Below, piece after piece: positions 17,177 to 26,151 of a DNA stretch of 64,000 nucleotides. Origin of the DNA: Sphaerisporangium krabiense (GTDB lineage Bacteria > Actinomycetota > Actinomycetes > Streptosporangiales > Streptosporangiaceae). The stretch is from the NCBI RefSeq assembly GCF_014200435.1, contig NZ_JACHBR010000001.1, positions 6,266,001-6,330,000 of the forward strand, given 5' to 3'. Every line of letters starts with the position of its first letter. Positions within the stretch are counted from its first letter, which is position 1. The notes beneath the pieces were generated by a model, which saw only the letters and a program-made list of their open reading frames with translations, did no database searches and was not told the DNA's origin. Made by a program: the position numbers and the translations under genes.

Positions 17177-18046
17177 ATGAATCTGCAGCAGCTCCGTTAT
17201 GTGGTCGCCACTGCGGAGCACCGCACCATGACCGACGCGGCCAGGTCCTTGTACATCGCCCAGCCGGCCCTTTCGCGGGCCATTCGCGACTTGGAACGGG
17301 AACTGGGGATGACCCTTTTCGCCAGGTCCGGCCGTGGAGTGGTGGTGACCGCGCAAGGCCGGCGCGTGGTGAAACTCGCCAAGGAAGCGCTCGAGGCCGT
17401 ATCCGAAATCGAGGCGCTCGCCACGAGCACGCACACGGGAGGCGGCGAGCTGCGCATCGCCTCGCCCCCGACCCTGGAGTCCGGCCTGGCGGGACGCTTG
17501 CTTCCCGCCTACGTCGCCGAGCACCCGGGCGTGCGCGTGCAGATCGTCAGGTCCGACGGCAGGGACGGCGTCGTGCACGCCATCCGCGAGCAGCGCGCCG
17601 ATCTCGGCCTGACCGACCTGCCGGTGCCCGCCGACCTGGTGAGCCATCCGCTGGAACGCCAGGAGATCGTGCTCATCTCCCCGCCCGGGCTCGAGCTGCC
17701 GGACACGGTGCCGATGATCCGCCTGAACGGCATGCGCCTGATCCTCCCCCCGGTGGGCAGCGCGCGGCGCAGGGAGTTCGACCAGCTCTTCGCCACCTAC
17801 GGCGTGCGGCCCATCGTCGCCGCCGAGACCGACGAGCGGGGCGGCTGGCACACGGTGGTCCGCACCGCCGCGGCGTCCCTGCTCTGGTACCGGGGGACGG
17901 CCGAGCAGGCCGTGCGCGCCGGGCTGGTGGTGCGCTCCCTGGATCCTCCGCTGCGGCGGGTCATCGCGCTCGTGCACGCGCGCAGGCGGCTCACCGTCGT
18001 GGCCCAGGACTTCCTGACCCTGGCGGAGACCGGGCGTGCCCTGTAG
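17177..18046 (+). CDS. LysR-family transcriptional regulator
   Basis: A 289-residue LTTR. The N-terminal HTH is clear: MNLQQLRYVVATAEHRTMTDAARSL, AQPALSRAIRDLERELG, LFARSGRGVVVTAQG. The type-2 periplasmic-like effector domain begins near residue 90 (GELRIASPPTLESGLAGRLLPAY). ATG 17177 is set by the perfect family N-terminus. It is divergent from the metallopeptidase gene across 204 bp of relatively AT-rich DNA that has a near-palindrome CGATGTTCCGGAATCG. LTTRs often act on their divergent neighbour, so metallopeptidase control is possible. The co-inducer is not predictable. Confidence 0.9.
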   Translation: MNLQQLRYVVATAEHRTMTDAARSLYIAQPALSRAIRDLERELGMTLFARSGRGVVVTAQGRRVVKLAKEALEAVSEIEALATSTHTGGGELRIASPPTLESGLAGRLLPAYVAEHPGVRVQIVRSDGRDGVVHAIREQRADLGLTDLPVPADLVSHPLERQEIVLISPPGLELPDTVPMIRLNGMRLILPPVGSARRREFDQLFATYGVRPIVAAETDERGGWHTVVRTAAASLLWYRGTAEQAVRAGLVVRSLDPPLRRVIALVHARRRLTVVAQDFLTLAETGRAL

Positions 18047-18154
18047 CCGATTTTGGAGCGTTCCCGGCAAATCGGAACGCCTCCTGGTGACGCCGGTCTT
18101 CCCCACGGCGCTCCCTGGCGCCGCCCGCGACGAAGCGGGCGTACGCTGACGGCG

Positions 18155-19003
18155 ATGCATACTTTGCGCCTGCGCGACCGCGAGTTCGAGCCGGGCGACT
18201 TCGCCGTCATGGCCGTCGTCAACCGCACCCCCGACTCCTTCTACGACCAGGGCAGGACGTACGGCTTCGAGGCCGCGCTCGCCGCGGTGGACGCCGCCGT
18301 CCGCGCCGGAGCGGACATCGTCGACATCGGCGGGGTCAAGGCGGGCCCCGGGGACACGGTCGACGCCGCCGAGGAGATCCGCAGGGTCGCCGACCTGGTG
18401 GCCGCCGTGCGCGCCGCCCACCCGTCGCTGGTCATCAGCGTGGACACCTACCGCGCCGAGGTCGCCGACGTCGTGGCCCGGGCGGGGGCGGACCTGCTGA
18501 ACGACACCTGGGGCGGACCCGACCCCGGGCTGGCCGAGGTGGCCGCCGAGCACGGCATCGGGCTGGTCTGCGCCCACGCGGGCGGCGTGACCCCGAGGAC
18601 GCGGCCCCACCGCATCGCCTACGACGACGTGGTCGCCGACGTGATCGCGCACACCACGGCCCTGGCCGAGCGCGCCGTGCGCGCCGGGGTGCGCCCGGAG
18701 GCGATCCTCATCGACCCCGCGCACGACTTCGGCAAGAACACGCGGCACTCCCTGGAGGTCGGCCGCAGGCTGGACGAGATGGTCGCCACGGGCTGGCCCG
18801 TGCTGGTCGCCGTCTCCAACAAGGACTTCGTCGGCGAGACCCTCGGCGGCCTTCCCGTGGAGGAACGGCACGCCGGGACCCTGGCCACGCTCGCCGTCTC
18901 CGCCTGGCAGGGCGCGCGCGTCTTCCGCGTGCACGACGCCGCCGCCGCGGTGACCGCGCTCGCCGCCGTCCGCCGCCTGCGCGCGGACGCCCCCACGCTC
19001 TGA
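18155..19003 (+). CDS. folP2: FolP2-type dihydropteroate synthase homologue
   Basis: A 282-residue TIM-barrel protein of the pterin-binding family. Motifs: VMAVVNRTPDSFYDQG, DIVDIGGVKAGPGD, ISVDTYRAEVA, LLNDTWGG, VCAHAGG, LIDPAHDFGKNT and ALS-type SNKDFVGETL. These match the mycobacterial FolP2 subgroup closely, for example VNRTPDSFYDKG, and differ from FolP1. FolP2 of M. leprae is reported to lack dihydropteroate synthase activity, so folate synthesis is not assured. ATG 18155 is preferred over a start at 18053, since the upstream part lacks conservation. In mycobacteria folP2 adjoins gpgS, but here gpgS lies 28 kb away. It converges with the decarboxylase gene. Confidence 0.85.
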   Translation: MHTLRLRDREFEPGDFAVMAVVNRTPDSFYDQGRTYGFEAALAAVDAAVRAGADIVDIGGVKAGPGDTVDAAEEIRRVADLVAAVRAAHPSLVISVDTYRAEVADVVARAGADLLNDTWGGPDPGLAEVAAEHGIGLVCAHAGGVTPRTRPHRIAYDDVVADVIAHTTALAERAVRAGVRPEAILIDPAHDFGKNTRHSLEVGRRLDEMVATGWPVLVAVSNKDFVGETLGGLPVEERHAGTLATLAVSAWQGARVFRVHDAAAAVTALAAVRRLRADAPTL

Positions 19004-19018
19004 GACGCCGCGGGCCGC

Positions 19019-20470
19019 TCAGCCGTAGAGCACCGACAGGAACCTGATCAGGATCGCCTCCCGGTTCGCCGCGGGCAGCGCGTCGAGCACCGTGTTGACC
19101 ACGGCCATGTCCGGCCCGCCCGCCCCGGCCAGGTCCACGCCCACCGAGGCCGCGAGCTCGGCGAAGGCCGCGTCGTCCAGCGCGTCCAGGTCCAGCGTGG
19201 CCAGGATCTCGGCGAGCCCGTCCGGCAGCCGCGCCGGGCCCCGCCGCCGCGCGGCCTCCGCCGACGCGCCGATCACCTCGAGCAGCGCCTCCACCCCCGC
19301 CAGCGTGACCCCGGTGACGGTGACGTGCAGGTTGGCCGGGATGCCCGCGTAGGAGAGCTGCGGCTGCAGGAACCAGCCGCGCCGGCGCGCCTCGTCGGCG
19401 AGCACGAACACGTCCACCCCCTTCCCGGCACCGTCCCCGGCGCCGTCCTCGCCCGTGAACGCCACCAGCGAGGCGTCCGGCGCGCCCAGCACCCGCAGGC
19501 CGGGGATCGCCCCGATGCCCTCGACGAGCCGGCGGGCCGCGGCCAGCGCGTCCCGCGCCAGCGCCAGGTACCCCTCGCGGCCGACCGCGTTGAGCGTGGC
19601 CCAGGCCCCGGCCAGCGGCCCGGCCGACTTGGAGCTCTGCACGCCGGAGTTGATCACCGTGTAGCCGGGCCAGGCGGCCGAGGCGAAGTACGCGGCGCGG
19701 CGCAGCGCCGGGTCGGCGAACAGCACCACCGAGGCGCCCTTCGGGGCGTACCCGAACTTGTGCAGGTCGCAGGAGAGGGACGTCACCCCGGGCACCGACA
19801 GGTCGAAGGGCGGCACCTCGGCCCCGGCCTCGGCCAGCCACGGCAGCAGCCACCCGCCCACGCACGCGTCGACGTGGCACGGCACCCCGCGCGCGGCGGC
19901 CAGGGCGGCGATCTCGGGCACCGGGTCGACGACCCCCTGCGGGTAGGACGGGGCGGAGGCGACCACGAGCACGGTGTCGTCGTCGATGGCGGCCGCGACG
20001 GCCGCGGGGTCGGCGCGGAAGGTCACGGGGTCCACGTCCACGGGGACCACCCGCGCGCCCAGGTAGTGGGCGGCCTTGTGGAAGGCCGGGTGGGCGGTCA
20101 CCGGGGCCACGACGCGCGGCCGTCCCGCGACGGGCCGGGTGTCCCTGGCCGCCTTCACCGCCAGCATGATCGACTCGGTGCCGCCGCTGGTGAAGATGCC
20201 CGGGGTGTGCGGCCCGCCGCCGAGCGCCCCGGCCACCCACCCGACCACCTGGCGCTCCAGGGCGACGATGCTCGGGAACGCGGTCGGGTCCAGGGTGTTG
20301 ACCTCCAGCATCTCCAGGTAGGCACGCGCGGCCACGTCGTGCACCTCGGGCCGGCCGGTGTCGTACACGTAGGCGGTCACCGTGCCGCCCCGCACGGCCA
20401 GGTCGTCCGTCCTGAGCCGCGCGAGCTCGGCGAGGATGTCCTGCGCGGAACGGCCGTTCTCGGGAAGCAA
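19019..20470 (-). CDS. PLP-dependent decarboxylase / sphingosine-phosphate lyase-like enzyme
   Basis: A 483-residue group II decarboxylase-fold protein. Early VNTLDPTAFPSIVALERQVVGWVAGALGG and FTSGGTESIMLAVKAARD bind the PLP phosphate. HVDACVGG supplies the ring Asp, and the Schiff-base Lys lies in SCDLHKFGYAPKGASV, a form very like the DxHKYGYAPKG of sphingosine-1-phosphate lyase. A C-terminal 90-residue extension is present. The start is TTG 20470, with GAGGGGG nearby. Substrate could be an amino acid or a phosphorylated amino alcohol; the HKFGYAPKG motif favours the lyase-like subgroup. It stands alone. Confidence 0.85.
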   Translation of the reverse strand: MLPENGRSAQDILAELARLRTDDLAVRGGTVTAYVYDTGRPEVHDVAARAYLEMLEVNTLDPTAFPSIVALERQVVGWVAGALGGGPHTPGIFTSGGTESIMLAVKAARDTRPVAGRPRVVAPVTAHPAFHKAAHYLGARVVPVDVDPVTFRADPAAVAAAIDDDTVLVVASAPSYPQGVVDPVPEIAALAAARGVPCHVDACVGGWLLPWLAEAGAEVPPFDLSVPGVTSLSCDLHKFGYAPKGASVVLFADPALRRAAYFASAAWPGYTVINSGVQSSKSAGPLAGAWATLNAVGREGYLALARDALAAARRLVEGIGAIPGLRVLGAPDASLVAFTGEDGAGDGAGKGVDVFVLADEARRRGWFLQPQLSYAGIPANLHVTVTGVTLAGVEALLEVIGASAEAARRRGPARLPDGLAEILATLDLDALDDAAFAELAASVGVDLAGAGGPDMAVVNTVLDALPAANREAILIRFLSVLYG

Positions 20471-20675
20471 CGCGATTCCCCCTCAACTGGTCGGCGCGGG
20501 ACGCCACTGCCGGACGGCACGGGCCCGCCGCACGATCGGCGAGGGACATTACCATGCCTGTCCCGGCGAACCGGGCGGACGTGGGCGGCCTCGGTGTCCC
20601 CGCGCGGCATTGGCCTCGGCCGCGTCGGCGCGCGGTTCTCGCCCCGCGCGGGCGTTCCGCGGAGAGGGGGCAGGG

Positions 20676-22100
20676 TCACTCCGGGGAGGGGCTGAGCGGC
20701 AGGCGGACGACCGCGCGCAGGCCCGGGGAGGCGTCCTCCAGGTGGACGGCGCCGCCGTGCGCGCGGACGGTCTCGCGGACGATGGCGAGGCCGAGGCCCG
20801 CCCCGCCGTCGTCGCGGCTGCGCGCCCCGTCGAGGCGGGTGAACCTGTGGAACACCCGTTCCCTGTCCTGCTCCGGGATCCCGGGACCGTCGTCGGTCAC
20901 CGTGATCACCGCGTGCTCCCGCGACGCCCGCAGGTCCAGCCGGACCCGCGCGCCGGCGTGCCGCACGGCGTTGTCCAGCAGGTTGACCAGCACCCGCCCG
21001 AGGTCGAGGGCGTCGCCGCGCACGACCGCCTGTTCGGCGCGTCCCACCGTCACCACCGCGTCGTCGTACCGCGCGGCCATGGCGCGGACCAGGTCGGCCA
21101 GCTCCACCGGCTCCCACCGCGCCGGGCGGCGGCGCTCGTCCAGCCGGGCCAGGGTGAGCAGGCCCTCGGCGAGCCTGCTGAGCCGCAGGGTGTCCTCCAG
21201 CACGCCCTCGGCGGTCTCGGGCCAGTCCTGCCCGTCGGGGTGGCCGAGCGCCACCTCCAGTTGCAGGCGGATGCTGGCCAGCGGGCTGCGCAGCTCGTGC
21301 GCGGCGTCGGACACCAGCGCCCGCTGGGACGCCTCGGCGGCCTCCAGCCGGGCCAGCATGTCGTTCAGCGTCGTGGCCAGCTCGTGCACCTCGTCGCGGG
21401 CCTCGGGCACCGGCAGGCGCCGCGCCCGCGCCGTCCCGCTGATCTCGGCGGCCCCCCGGCGCAGCGCCGCGATCGGCCGCAGCGTCCTGCCGACGATCAG
21501 CCAGGTCGCCGCGCCGAGCAGCACGAGCAGCACCGGCGTGGCCAGGGCCAGCATGTGGACGGTCGTGGTGAGGCTGTCGGCGACGTCCTTGAACGGCCGG
21601 GCGGTGATCACCGTGCGGCCCTCGTCGGCCCGCAGGACCACCACCAGCAGCGGGCCCGGGATGCCGAACGGCCCGCCGTCGACCATCCGCCCCCGGTCGC
21701 CGGAGGGCGCGCGCGGGTCGGCCAGCGGCACCAGCCGGTCGGCGCCCGCGGTGACGTGGGTGATGCGCCCCCGGGCGTCCACGACCTGGACGATCGTGCC
21801 GTCGGTGACGGCGATCGGGTCCGGCAGGCGCTCGTCGTCGGCGAGCGCGACCACCTCCCTGGCCCGCTGGTAGGCGATCGACTCCGTGGAGGCCATCAGC
21901 GCGCGGCCCAGCACGCCGACCAGCAGGTACGCCGCCACGGCCAGCGCCACCGCCAGGGCGGCGGAGGCGGTCGCGGTGAGCCGGAAGCGCAGGCTCTGGC
22001 GGCGCCACCAGACCAGCGGCGACCGCGCGATACGGGGCACCCGCGCCCCGGCGGTCCCGCGTCCCGCGCCGTCGCGCGTCCCGGCGGTGTCAGCCGCCAT
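20676..22100 (-). CDS. Sensor histidine kinase
   Basis: A 474-residue EnvZ/BaeS-type kinase with its regulator immediately upstream. Helix 1 is near residues 42-66 (ATASAALAVALAVAAYLLVGVL). An extracytoplasmic segment of about 100 residues is followed by helix 2 (MLALATPVLLVLLGAATWLIVG), HAMP (LRPIAALRRGAAEI), the H box LVSDAAHELRSPLASI, N box VNLLDNAVRHAG, G1 DDGPGIP and G2 GGAGLGLAIV. ATG 22100 overlaps the end of the regulator gene by 11 bp, so the two are coupled. The signal is unknown. The system probably controls the divergent LolA-ABC operon; see the CTCAG boxes. Confidence 0.93.
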   Translation of the reverse strand: MAADTAGTRDGAGRGTAGARVPRIARSPLVWWRRQSLRFRLTATASAALAVALAVAAYLLVGVLGRALMASTESIAYQRAREVVALADDERLPDPIAVTDGTIVQVVDARGRITHVTAGADRLVPLADPRAPSGDRGRMVDGGPFGIPGPLLVVVLRADEGRTVITARPFKDVADSLTTTVHMLALATPVLLVLLGAATWLIVGRTLRPIAALRRGAAEISGTARARRLPVPEARDEVHELATTLNDMLARLEAAEASQRALVSDAAHELRSPLASIRLQLEVALGHPDGQDWPETAEGVLEDTLRLSRLAEGLLTLARLDERRRPARWEPVELADLVRAMAARYDDAVVTVGRAEQAVVRGDALDLGRVLVNLLDNAVRHAGARVRLDLRASREHAVITVTDDGPGIPEQDRERVFHRFTRLDGARSRDDGGAGLGLAIVRETVRAHGGAVHLEDASPGLRAVVRLPLSPSPE

Positions 22101-22764
22101 CGCCCACCAGCCGGTAGCCCGCGCCCCGCACCGTCTGCAGCGCGTTGCGCCCGTACGGGACGTCGATCTTCCTGCGCAGGTACCCGACGTACACCTCGAC
22201 CACGTTGGGGTCGGTGTCGTAGGTGTCCCAGACGTGCTCCAGGATCTCCGACTTCGACACCACCTCGCCGGGCCTGCGCATGAGGAACTCCAGCAGCCCG
22301 AACTCGCGCGGGGTGAGCTCGATCGCCGCGCCGCCGCGCGTCACCGTCCGCCCGGCCGGGTCCAGGGCCAGGTCCCCGGCCCGCAGCACGGCGGGACGGC
22401 GGCGGGCCCCGCGCCGCATGAGCGCCCGCAGCCGCGCGACCAGCACGACGTAGGAGAACGGCTTGGTCAGGTAGTCGTCGGCGCCGAGGTCCAGGCCGTC
22501 GGCCATGTCGTACTCGCCGTCCTTGGCGGACAGCATGAGGATCGGCACCCAGTTCTCCTCGGCGCGCAGCCGCTTGCAGACGTTGTAGCCCGACAGCCGG
22601 GGCAGCATGATGTCCAGCACGACGACGTCGTAGTCGCCGGCCCGCGCGAGCCCGAGCCCTTCCTCGCCGTCGTGGGCCAGGTCCACGGCGAACCCCTCGG
22701 CGACCAGCCCGCGCCTGAGCGCCGCGGCCATCCGCCTCTCGTCCTCGACGACGAGCACGCGCAT
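22090..22764 (-). CDS. OmpR-family response regulator
   Basis: A 224-residue regulator. Receiver: MRVLVVEDERRM, phosphoacceptor Asp in VVVLDIMLPRLSGYN, LSAKDGEYD and switch Lys in YLTKPFSY. DNA-binding winged helix: LTPREFGLLEFLMRRPGEVVSK, VVEVYVGYLRRKID and VRGAGYRLVGDGG. ATG 22764 follows GGGAGG. The gene heads an operon with its kinase. Phased CTGAG/CTCAG boxes in the 213-bp gap to the divergent LolA-like gene fit OmpR-type direct-repeat sites and suggest autoregulation. Confidence 0.94.
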   Translation of the reverse strand: MRVLVVEDERRMAAALRRGLVAEGFAVDLAHDGEEGLGLARAGDYDVVVLDIMLPRLSGYNVCKRLRAEENWVPILMLSAKDGEYDMADGLDLGADDYLTKPFSYVVLVARLRALMRRGARRRPAVLRAGDLALDPAGRTVTRGGAAIELTPREFGLLEFLMRRPGEVVSKSEILEHVWDTYDTDPNVVEVYVGYLRRKIDVPYGRNALQTVRGAGYRLVGDGG

Positions 22765-22807
22765 CCGATACCTCCCGCTGTGTCCTCCCCATCTTGGCGC
22801 GTCCCCC

Positions 22808-22824
22808 CTGAGACGCGGCTGAGA
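22808..22824. promoter_or_regulatory. CTGAG box pair upstream of the response-regulator gene
   Basis: CTGAGA at 22808-22813 and 22819-22824 are spaced 11 bp, one helical turn, and lie 44-60 bp before the regulator start. They repeat the motif found near the divergent operon. Confidence 0.5.
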
Positions 22825-22882
22825 ATCCCGGCCCGGCCACTCCCGCCCGCCACCAGCGCGGAGGCCCGCGCGCGGCGGCCGG

Positions 22883-22920
22883 GCTGAGAGCGTTCTCAGC
22901 ACGTCTCAGCGTCGGCTCAG
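22883..22920. promoter_or_regulatory. Phased CTCAG boxes upstream of the LolA-ABC operon
   Basis: CTCAG cores start at 22895, 22905 and 22916 (10- and 11-bp steps). The first is also part of a perfect inverted repeat GCTGAGA-GCGT-TCTCAGC (22883-22900). Tandem, helically phased repeats are the usual target form of OmpR/PhoB-type regulators. Binding by the adjacent regulator is inferred. Confidence 0.6.
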
Positions 22921-22977
22921 GGCGCGCGGCGCAGTCTGCGTGGTGACGGATCATCCGACATACCGTTGAGGAGTGAC

Positions 22978-24126
22978 ATGCAGTCCAGATGGACAAGGAG
23001 CCGCGCCGTGAGGTGGGGCGTCCCCGTCGCGGCCATCGCCGTGGTGGGCGCCGCGATCGGCGCGGGCCCCGTCATCGCCGCCGTCCAGGGAGAGCCCTCC
23101 CTGCCCGACCGCACCGCCGAGCAACTGCTCGCCGAGGCCGCGAGGACCGTGCGGGACCAGGCGCCGCCCGCCATGTCCGGCACCGTCGTGGAGACCGCGT
23201 CGCTGGGCCTGCCCGCGCTGCCGCTGCCGCAGGGCGCGAGCAGCTCGCCGCTGTCCCTGCTGTCCGGCTCGCACACCGTCAAGGTCTGGTACGGCGGCGA
23301 CGGCCGGTTCCGGCTGGCGCTGCCCGGCCAGATGAGCGAGACCGACGTCATCGCGGACGGCAAGGGCTCGGCGTGGCTGTGGGAGAGCGCCACCAACACC
23401 GCCACCCAGCTCACCGTGCCCGGCGACGCCGCGGCGCGGCCTCTCCACACGCCCGCGCCCACGGCCGTCACCCCGCGGGACTTCGCGGCCCAGGCGCTGA
23501 AGGCCGCCGAGCAGACCACCGCGGTGCGTGTCGAGAACGGCGAGCACGTCGCCGGCCGCGCCGCCTACCAGGTCGTGCTCGCCCCCAAGGACCCGGCGTC
23601 GCTGGTCGACAAGGTGACGCTGGCGCTGGACGGGGAGACCTACGTGCCGCTGCGCGTGCGGGTCTTCGCCAAGGGCGCGGCCGAGCCCGCGTTCGAGGTC
23701 GGCTTCACGCAGGTGTCGTTCTCCGCGCCCGCGCCGGAGAACTTCGCCTTCACCCCGCCCGCCGGGGCCACGGTCAAGCGGCAGACGTTCGACGGGACGG
23801 GCGGGCCCGGCGACCACGCCGAGGACGCCGCCGGGGCGGCGGCGCGGCGCTTCCTCGGCAGCGGCTGGGGCACCATCGCCGAACTGCCGTTCTCGCCCGA
23901 CGACCTGAGCGCGAACGGCAAGGGGGGCGACGGCCGCGCCAAGGGCGGCGACCCGTCCCAGCTGCTGGAGTCGGTGCTGAAGTCCGCCACCCCGGTCTCC
24001 GGGCCGTGGGGGAGCGGCAAGGTCGTCAAGACCAAGCTGCTGTCGGTGCTGCTGACCGACGACGGACGGCTGCTCGCGGGCGCGGTCACGCCCGAGGCGC
24101 TGGTCAAGGCCGCCGGGCGCGGGTGA
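22978..24126 (+). CDS. LolA/RseB-like secreted lipoprotein-carrier family protein
   Basis: A 382-residue protein with an N-terminal signal or anchor helix (WGVPVAAIAVVGAAIGAGPVIAAV) and an outside domain with the pattern of LolA/RseB and the actinobacterial LppX-type proteins: TVVETASLGLP, HTVKVWYGGDGRFRLALPG, DVIADGKGSAWLWES, LDGETYVPLRVRVFAKGA and FTQVSF. These domains bind lipid or act as sensors for sigma-E-like systems. ATG 22978 follows GAGGAGTGAC. It heads an operon with an ABC ATPase and permease and is divergent from a two-component system. A role in lipid or envelope stress handling is inferred. Confidence 0.75.
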   Translation: MQSRWTRSRAVRWGVPVAAIAVVGAAIGAGPVIAAVQGEPSLPDRTAEQLLAEAARTVRDQAPPAMSGTVVETASLGLPALPLPQGASSSPLSLLSGSHTVKVWYGGDGRFRLALPGQMSETDVIADGKGSAWLWESATNTATQLTVPGDAAARPLHTPAPTAVTPRDFAAQALKAAEQTTAVRVENGEHVAGRAAYQVVLAPKDPASLVDKVTLALDGETYVPLRVRVFAKGAAEPAFEVGFTQVSFSAPAPENFAFTPPAGATVKRQTFDGTGGPGDHAEDAAGAAARRFLGSGWGTIAELPFSPDDLSANGKGGDGRAKGGDPSQLLESVLKSATPVSGPWGSGKVVKTKLLSVLLTDDGRLLAGAVTPEALVKAAGRG

Positions 24127-25127
24127 CGACGATGACGGGGGAGGGGGCGCACGAGGCGGCGCCCCCTCGCGTTAGCCCCGGCCGAGCCTCCTCCGAAGGG
24201 TCCGCGATCGTCGCGCGCGGGCTGACCAAGCGCTTCCGCGGCGGCCAGGTCGCCGTGGACGACCTCCACCTGGACGTGCCGCGCGGCTCGGTGTTCGGCT
24301 TCCTCGGCCCCAACGGGTCGGGCAAGACCACCACCATCCGCATGCTGCTCGGCCTGGTCGCGCCGACCGGCGGCGCGTGCGAGGTGCTCGGGCGGCCGAT
24401 GCCCGCCGGGCTCGCCGCCACGCTGCCGAAGGTCGGCGCCCTCGTCGAGGGGCCCGCCTTCTACCCATACCTCTCCGGCCGGGACAACCTGATGCGCTTC
24501 GACGCCGCCGACCCCACGGCCGACCCGCGCACCGCCAAGGCGCGCGTGGGCGCCGCGCTGGACCGCGTCGGGCTCGGCGCCGCCGCGGGCAAGCGGTACC
24601 GGGCGTACTCGCTCGGCATGCGGCAGCGCCTCGCCATCGCCGGGGCGCTGCTCGGCCCGCGCGAGCTGCTGGTGCTGGACGAGCCCACCAACGGGCTCGA
24701 CCCGCAGGGCACCCGCGAGGTCCGGGCGCTGATCAAGGACGTCGCGGCCGACGGGACCACCGTCTTCGTCTCCTCCCACCTGCTGGCCGAGGTGGAGCAG
24801 ATGTGCACCGGCATCGGCGTGATGCGCGCCGGCCGCCTGGTGGCCCAGGGGACCATCGCCGGGCTGCGCGCCGGGCACCCGCCGCGCGTCCGCGTCGAGA
24901 CCCCGCACCCGGGGCAGGCGGCGGCCGTGCTGAACCGGCTCGGCCTCGCGGGCGTGCGCACCGGGGACGCCGAGGTCACCGCCGACCTCGGCGACCGCGC
25001 GCCCGAGGCCGTGTGCGCGGAGCTGGTCGGGGACGGGGTGGCCGTGCGCGGCTTCGCGGTCGTGCGGCCGAGCCTCGAGGAGCTGTTCGTCGGACTGACG
25101 GGAGAGGGTTTCGATGTCGACGGTTGA
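24123..25127 (+). CDS. ABC transporter ATP-binding protein
   Basis: A 334-residue exporter ATPase. A 28-residue leader precedes IVARGLTKRFRGG. Walker A is GPNGSGKTT, signature YSLGMRQRLAIA, Walker B LLVLDEPTNGLDPQG and switch His VSSHLLAEV. The C-terminal part (RVRVETPHPGQAAAVL to SLEELFVGLTGE) is the DUF4162-like regulatory tail of BcrA/CcmA exporters. The GTG at 24123 overlaps the previous stop (GTGA); an ATG at 24132 is equally possible. The end overlaps the permease start by 14 bp. It works with the LolA-like protein and permease in one operon. Confidence 0.9.
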   Translation: MTTMTGEGAHEAAPPRVSPGRASSEGSAIVARGLTKRFRGGQVAVDDLHLDVPRGSVFGFLGPNGSGKTTTIRMLLGLVAPTGGACEVLGRPMPAGLAATLPKVGALVEGPAFYPYLSGRDNLMRFDAADPTADPRTAKARVGAALDRVGLGAAAGKRYRAYSLGMRQRLAIAGALLGPRELLVLDEPTNGLDPQGTREVRALIKDVAADGTTVFVSSHLLAEVEQMCTGIGVMRAGRLVAQGTIAGLRAGHPPRVRVETPHPGQAAAVLNRLGLAGVRTGDAEVTADLGDRAPEAVCAELVGDGVAVRGFAVVRPSLEELFVGLTGEGFDVDG

Positions 25128-26112
25128 CACCGCGCGCGGCACGGCCGCCGCCGGGCCCGCCGCGGGCGACCCGGAGCCCGGCTCCGTGACGCCGTCCGGG
25201 ACGGATTCCCCCACGCCGTCCGCGGAGTACGCGGCCGGTTCCGTGACCCCTTCCGCCGGCGGTCACGCGGCGGGGCCGAAGGGCGGGGCGTCGTGGGCGG
25301 GACGGTCCGGGCTGCGGCTGCTCCGCTCGGAGGTGCGGCTGACCTTCCGCAGGCCGCGCAACCTCGCGATGCTGGCCGCCCTCGCCACCGTCCCCGTGGT
25401 GATCGGCGTCGTGCTGCGGCTGGTCGGCAGGGACGAGGACGCGCCCGGGCTGGTCACCCAGGTGGCGGGCAACGGGCTGATGCTGACGTTCCTGTCGCTG
25501 TCGCTGCTGACCGCGCTGCTGCTGCCCCTGGCCGTCGGCGTGGTCGCGGGCGAGTCCGTCGCCGGGGAGGCCGGGGCGGGGACGCTGCGCTACCTGCTCA
25601 CCGCGCCCGCCGGGCGCGCCCGGCTGCTCGGGGTCAAGGCCGCCAACGTGGCCGTCTTCGCGCTGGCCGCCTGCGCGGTGGTCGCGGTGTCCGGCCTGGT
25701 CACCGGCCTCGTGCTGTTCCCGGTGGGCCCGGTCACGCTGCTGTCGGGCACGACCGTGCCGCTCGCCGAGGGGCTGCTGCGCGTGCTCATCGTCATCGGG
25801 TACGCCGCCGCCGGCATGGCCGCGTTCGGCATCGTCGGCCTGGCGGTGTCCACGCTCACCGAGGTGCCGATCGGCGCGGTCGCCGCCACCGTGGTGACCG
25901 TGGTGTTCTCCCAGGTCGCCGGGGCCATTCCGCAGCTCGAACCCGTGCGCCCCTACCTGCTGACCTCGTGGTGGTCCACCTTCGACGGGGCGCTGCGCGA
26001 CCCCGTGGCGACCGACGTGATGGGGCAGGGGCTGCTGGTGTTCGCCGCCTACGCGTTCGTCTTCGGCGCGATCGCCTGGGGTCGCTTCTCCGGCCGCGAC
26101 GTCACGAGCTGA
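25114..26112 (+). CDS. ABC transporter permease
   Basis: A 332-residue integral membrane protein of the ABC-2 type. A 60-residue polar N-terminus with repeated SVTPS units precedes LRLLRSEVRLTFRRPRNLAML, then about six helices, including LMLTFLSLSLLTALLLPLAVGV and a last helix near VFAAYAFVFGAIAWG. The motif VAGEAGAGTLRYLLTAPAGRARLL in the loop after helix 2 is typical of the family. It overlaps the ATPase by 14 bp and ends before a strong bidirectional hairpin. Substrate unknown. Confidence 0.88.
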   Translation: MSTVDTARGTAAAGPAAGDPEPGSVTPSGTDSPTPSAEYAAGSVTPSAGGHAAGPKGGASWAGRSGLRLLRSEVRLTFRRPRNLAMLAALATVPVVIGVVLRLVGRDEDAPGLVTQVAGNGLMLTFLSLSLLTALLLPLAVGVVAGESVAGEAGAGTLRYLLTAPAGRARLLGVKAANVAVFALAACAVVAVSGLVTGLVLFPVGPVTLLSGTTVPLAEGLLRVLIVIGYAAAGMAAFGIVGLAVSTLTEVPIGAVAATVVTVVFSQVAGAIPQLEPVRPYLLTSWWSTFDGALRDPVATDVMGQGLLVFAAYAFVFGAIAWGRFSGRDVTS

Positions 26113-26144
26113 ACGCCGGGTCCGGCGCGCGCCGGACCCGGCGT
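26113..26144. terminator. Strong bidirectional hairpin terminator
   Basis: Perfect 13-bp arms ACGCCGGGTCCGG (26113-26125) and CCGGACCCGGCGT (26132-26144) surround a CGCGCG loop. It starts just after the permease stop and lies between that gene and the convergent ycnI. Confidence 0.8.
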
Positions 26145-26151
26145 GTCACGC

